Of a stretch of 31,986 nt of DNA, positions 31,819-31,986 are shown piece after piece. Position numbers and translations under genes: made by a program. The stretch is taken from positions 1-31,986 of the forward strand of contig DASWMP010000258.1 in the NCBI GenBank assembly GCA_036399695.1, read 5' to 3'. The stretch is from DASVEE01 sp036399695. Lineage in GTDB: Bacteria > Acidobacteriota > Thermoanaerobaculia > Gp7-AA8. The notes beneath the pieces are model-generated. The model saw nothing but the letters and a program-made list of their open reading frames with translations, was not told the origin of the DNA and made no database searches. Numbering within the stretch: the stretch's first letter is position 1; every line of letters begins with the position of its first letter.

Positions 31819-31956
31819 AACCGGCGCCTGCGGGCGCCGACAGACAAGAGTGTCTGTCCCACATTGAATGCCAGCGTGCCCGCGGGTGCCCGATATTCGG
31901 CGGAATCTGAATGTGGGACAGACACTCCTGTCTGTCCGCGCCCGCAGGCGCCGGTT
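31819..31956. repeat. 47-bp near-perfect inverted repeat (45/47)
   Basis: Arms at 31819-31865 and 31910-31956 match in reverse complement at 45 of 47 bases, with a 44-bp loop. Outer ends read AACCGGCGCC and inner ends CCCACATT / AATGTGGG. The arms include GACAGACA / TGTCTGTC, so they are nested palindromes like 26033-26113. No ORF in this stretch looks real; the window ends 30 bp later. Confidence 0.95.
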
Positions 31957-31986
31957 CATCGACGGCAGAACCAAGGGAGTAGATCG

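Overview
This is a GC-rich (by eye well above 60%) chromosomal window from a Gram-negative bacterium. Outer-membrane beta-barrel proteins, a lipobox lipoprotein, signal peptides and a predicted periplasmic glycosidase imply two membranes. Acidobacteriota or a nearby soil phylum fits the gene mix: LytR-CpsA-Psr protein in a diderm, KaiC-like ATPase, tandem GT39-type transferases, and a metallopeptidase/propeller/Omp85 fusion. That placement is inference; there is no rRNA or other phylogenetic marker. I saw no tRNA, rRNA, CRISPR array, transposase or prophage. Layout, left to right: (1) 1-364 is a 21-bp tandem array plus a palindromic intergenic repeat. (2) 365-7175, minus strand: a B12-binding-type radical SAM enzyme followed by three tandem GT39-like membrane glycosyltransferase paralogues, the last two junctions overlapping. 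(3) 7252-8298, plus: DNA topoisomerase IB. (4) 8443-12788, minus: a three-gene envelope operon (TPR lipoprotein, a small periplasmic protein, and a metallopeptidase-propeller-barrel fusion) ending at a clear intrinsic terminator. (5) 12965-14056, plus: dprA. (6) 14099-15062, minus: a small hydrophilic ORF and two small membrane-protein genes (DUF3618-like and holin-superfamily-III/DUF1469-like). (7) 15132-15503, plus: queD. (8) 15675-22818, minus: a probable exopolysaccharide operon containing a phosphodiester glycosidase (NAGPA family), a TPR/outer-membrane-barrel protein, a processive GT2 synthase, a 62-aa membrane protein, a membrane-anchored protein with an alpha/beta-looking lumenal domain, and pcm. 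(9) 23066-25942, plus and divergent from it: an LCP-family protein, then a KaiC-like ATPase fused to a pseudo-receiver and a degenerate GGDEF-like domain, closed by a strong terminator. (10) 26128-29832, plus: a four-helix membrane protein, a GNAT acetyltransferase, and the TldD/TldE protease pair. (11) 29956-31709, plus: two peptide/nickel-type ABC permeases (DppB/DppC type) without ATPases or binding protein in view. (12) 31710-31986: repeats only. The best candidate for an undescribed system is the divergent block 16297-25942. A PgaA/BcsC-shaped exporter, a PgaC-shaped synthase and a small PgaD-sized membrane protein sit with a NAGPA-type glycosidase, an LCP transferase and a KaiC/pseudo-REC/GGDEF-like protein. 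My reading is that the minus-strand operon makes, trims and exports a beta-linked polysaccharide, while the divergent genes attach glycan to an acceptor and sense or regulate. The second theme is intergenic inverted repeats. Nearly every larger gap carries one, built from only a few recurring words, and one family occurs at both ends of the window with and without an inner hairpin.
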